From positions 1-8,311 of the forward strand of contig CALFSF010000427.1 of assembly GCA_937917025.1 (NCBI GenBank): 8,311 nt of DNA. The letters run 5' to 3'. Numbering within the stretch: position 1 is the first letter of the stretch; each line of letters starts with the position of its first letter. Below are positions 6,857-8,311 of this stretch, in pieces. Source of the stretch: an uncultured Paraburkholderia sp. (GTDB taxonomy: Bacteria > Pseudomonadota > Gammaproteobacteria > Burkholderiales > Burkholderiaceae). Made by a program: the position numbers and the translations under genes. The notes under the pieces are model-generated. The model saw only the letters and a list, made by a program, of their open reading frames with translations, ran no database searches and was not told where the DNA came from.

Positions 6857-6917
6857 CTTCGATCGTAGCCAGCGGGAAAAGCGTCAGACAGTCAGCCGGA
6901 TGGCTAACGCTGCGGGT

Positions 6918-7643
6918 TCAATGTGCGCCGGGCGGCGCCTGCGCGGATTCGCGACGCGCGTTGCGGCGCTTGAGCGCGTAGCCGACGATCACGACGAACA
7001 GCGCGCACGCGATGCTCATGCCGTACTCGGCGGCCGGCATGTCGAGCACGGGCCAGCGGTCACCTGCGGGGTCGTTGATGATGAGGCCGCCCGCGATCCA
7101 GCCGAGGAGCGCCGCGCCCAGCGTGATCACGATCGGGAAACGGTCGAGCAGCTTCAGCACCAGCTGGCTGCCCCACACGATCAGCGGAATGCTGACGAGC
7201 AGGCCAAAGATCACGAGCGCGATGCGATGCTGCGGATCGGCGGCTTCGGCGGCGCCGGCAATCGCGATGACGTTGTCGAGGCTCATCACGGCGTCGGCGA
7301 CGATGATGGTCTTGATCGCGGCAATCAGCTTGTCGGCCGGCTTGATGTTCTCGTGTACGTCGTGCGCCGGCGCCATGAGCCGCACGCCGATCCACAGCAG
7401 CAGCAGGCCGCCCGCGAACTTCAGCAGCGGCACGTCGAGCAGCGCGACGGCGAACGCGATCAGCGCGACGCGCAACACGATCGCGCCGACGGTGCCCCAC
7501 AGCACGCCGCGCGTACGCTGCTCCGCCGGCAGGTTGCGACAGGCAAGCGCGATCACCACCGCGTTGTCGCCACCCAGCAGGATGTCGATCACGATGATCT
7601 GGAAGACGGCGCCCCAGTGGAGCGTGGCAAAGAACTCGAGCAT
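6918..7643 (-). CDS. TerC family integral membrane protein (YjbE type)
   Basis: TerC-family proteins are inner-membrane proteins of the LysE-like transporter superfamily. Several members export manganese or supply it to exported enzymes, and others are named for tellurium resistance. The product here has 241 residues and about seven hydrophobic segments. The two hallmark repeats are present: DILLGGDNAVVIAL (20-33) and DAVMSLDNVIAIAG (117-130), whose Asp-Asn pairs are the likely metal-binding residues. A polar loop with HDVHENIKPADK (94-105) separates the halves, and the tail is short and basic (KRRNARRES). I chose ATG 7643. A TTG three codons upstream (7652) is possible but has no better ribosome-binding site. 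The gene lies between two terminators, so it is probably transcribed alone. The ion it moves cannot be told from sequence. Confidence 0.9.
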   Translation of the reverse strand: MLEFFATLHWGAVFQIIVIDILLGGDNAVVIALACRNLPAEQRTRGVLWGTVGAIVLRVALIAFAVALLDVPLLKFAGGLLLLWIGVRLMAPAHDVHENIKPADKLIAAIKTIIVADAVMSLDNVIAIAGAAEAADPQHRIALVIFGLLVSIPLIVWGSQLVLKLLDRFPIVITLGAALLGWIAGGLIINDPAGDRWPVLDMPAAEYGMSIACALFVVIVGYALKRRNARRESAQAPPGAH

Positions 7644-7703
7644 GGCAGGCAAGGTAGAAGGACGTGAAACGAAAAACCAGCGAAAACGAAAGACGCGAAG
7701 GCA

Positions 7704-7741
7704 AATAAAAAAAGCGAGGGAAGCAAACGCTCCCTCGCTTT
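7704..7741 (-). terminator. Rho-independent terminator of sucD
   Basis: Arms 7711-7720 and 7732-7741 are perfectly complementary. An inner AGC/GCT pair (7722-7724, 7729-7731) extends the stem past one bulged A to a 4-nt loop. On the minus strand the stem runs into T-rich sequence (TTTTATTT after the paired Ts). It is about 80 bp downstream of the sucD stop and probably ends the sdh/suc-type transcript. Confidence 0.93.
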
Positions 7742-7750
7742 AGGACTTCG

Positions 7751-7775
7751 CTCTCACGAAAGGGTTTCGTAAGAG
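7751..7775 (-). other. Second hairpin in the sucD 3' untranslated region
   Basis: Arms 7751-7761 and 7765-7775 form an 11-bp stem with a 3-nt loop. In minus-strand RNA all pairs form, one of them G-U. In plus-strand RNA the same position is a C-A mismatch, so the structure belongs to the sucD transcript. It has no T-tract, so it is not a terminator itself. It lies between the sucD stop and the terminator. Confidence 0.7.
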
Positions 7776-7818
7776 TATCAAAATTTCGGGACGGCCGGGG
7801 CCGTCGTCGTCATTTCGA

Positions 7819-8311
7819 TTACAGCATCGCCTTCAGAAGACGCGCCATTTCCGACGGGTTCTTCGTGACCTTGATGCCGCATGCATCCATGATTTCCAGC
7901 TTCGCTTCGGCCGTATCCGCACCGCCCGAGATCAGCGCGCCGGCGTGGCCCATGCGCTTGCCCGGAGGCGCCGTGACGCCCGCGATGAAGCCAACCACCG
8001 GCTTCTTCATGTTGTCCTTGATCCACTCGGCAGCGTTCGCTTCGTCCGGACCGCCGATCTCGCCGATCATGATGACGGCGTCCGTGTCCGGATCGTCGTT
8101 GAACATCTTCATCACGTCGATGTGCTTCAGACCGTTGATCGGGTCGCCGCCGATACCGACTGCCGACGACTGGCCAAGACCGATCGCCGTCAACTGGCCC
8201 ACGGCTTCATACGTCAGCGTGCCCGAACGCGACACGACACCGATGCGGCCCTTCTTGTGGATGTGGCCCGGCATGATGCCGATCTTGAGCTCGTCCGGCG
8301 TGATCGTGCCG
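7819..8311 (-). CDS. sucD: Succinyl-CoA ligase (ADP-forming) alpha subunit, C-terminal part
   Basis: SucD with SucC makes succinate and ATP (or GTP) from succinyl-CoA in the citric acid cycle. The gene runs off the right edge: the frame stays open to 8310, reading GTITPDELKIGI before MPGHIHKKGRIGVVSRSGTL. This matches the middle of SucD, so the methionine at 8274 is internal. The visible 163 codons cover the C-terminal half of the roughly 290-residue protein. IGEIGG is present, and GHAGALISGG contains the phosphohistidine (codon 7945-7947, equivalent to E. coli His246). The protein ends normally at EMARLLKAML. A 3' untranslated region with two hairpins follows, the second being a terminator. 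sucC would be expected beyond the right edge, upstream of sucD. Confidence 0.97.
   Translation of the reverse strand, partial: GTITPDELKIGIMPGHIHKKGRIGVVSRSGTLTYEAVGQLTAIGLGQSSAVGIGGDPINGLKHIDVMKMFNDDPDTDAVIMIGEIGGPDEANAAEWIKDNMKKPVVGFIAGVTAPPGKRMGHAGALISGGADTAEAKLEIMDACGIKVTKNPSEMARLLKAML

Noticed and set aside
7644..7710. Possible manganese (yybP-ykoY) riboswitch upstream of terC
   Set aside because: Only about 60 bp separate the sucD terminator from the terC ATG, which is too short for this riboswitch. No matching paired elements were seen.
6900..7743. Long plus-strand frames (255 and 243 codons) opposite terC
   Set aside because: Both are antisense to a gene with intact TerC motifs, and their products are low-complexity.

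Overview
The window looks like chromosomal DNA of a betaproteobacterium of the Burkholderia/Paraburkholderia group. It is GC-rich, its coding regions have strong GC bias at third codon positions, and its proteins (SucD, TerC, a PilA-like pilin, a PglL-type glycosyltransferase, MoaC, an M48 peptidase) resemble those of that group. This placement is an inference from protein flavour, not from a search. All gene spacing is tight, and no mobile element, CRISPR array, tRNA or rRNA was seen.

Layout from left to right. A gene cut by the left edge (1-423, +) encodes a conserved protein of unknown function. It ends 5 bp from the convergent end of a secreted BepA/YfgC-like M48 metallopeptidase with a TPR tail (429-2129, -). 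A divergent intergenic region of 264 bp, with candidate promoters and small palindromes, leads to moaC (2394-2876, +), which makes cyclic pyranopterin monophosphate for molybdenum cofactor. Convergent to moaC is a stand-alone winged-helix plus class I SAM methyltransferase (2947-4008, -). Next, on the minus strand, come a PglL-family O-oligosaccharyltransferase (4197-6005) and, just upstream of it in transcription order, a type IV pilin (6147-6806). They are followed by a TerC-family membrane protein (6918-7643, -) and the 3' part of sucD (7819-8311, -), which runs off the right edge.

The clearest functional module is the pilin/PglL pair. A pilin whose disulfide loop is rich in Ser, Pro and Ala lies next to an oligosaccharyltransferase of the family that glycosylates such segments. 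The pilin also has an unusually long leader before its prepilin-peptidase site, at least 25 and possibly 52 residues.

Two rho-independent terminators are well supported, both on the minus strand. One follows sucD (7704-7741) and one follows terC (6821-6856). The sucD 3' untranslated region carries a second strong hairpin upstream of its terminator, which makes it a candidate source of a 3'UTR-derived small RNA. I did not find a convincing wholly new system. The best leads are the pilin/PglL pair, the long pilin leader and the sucD 3' untranslated region.
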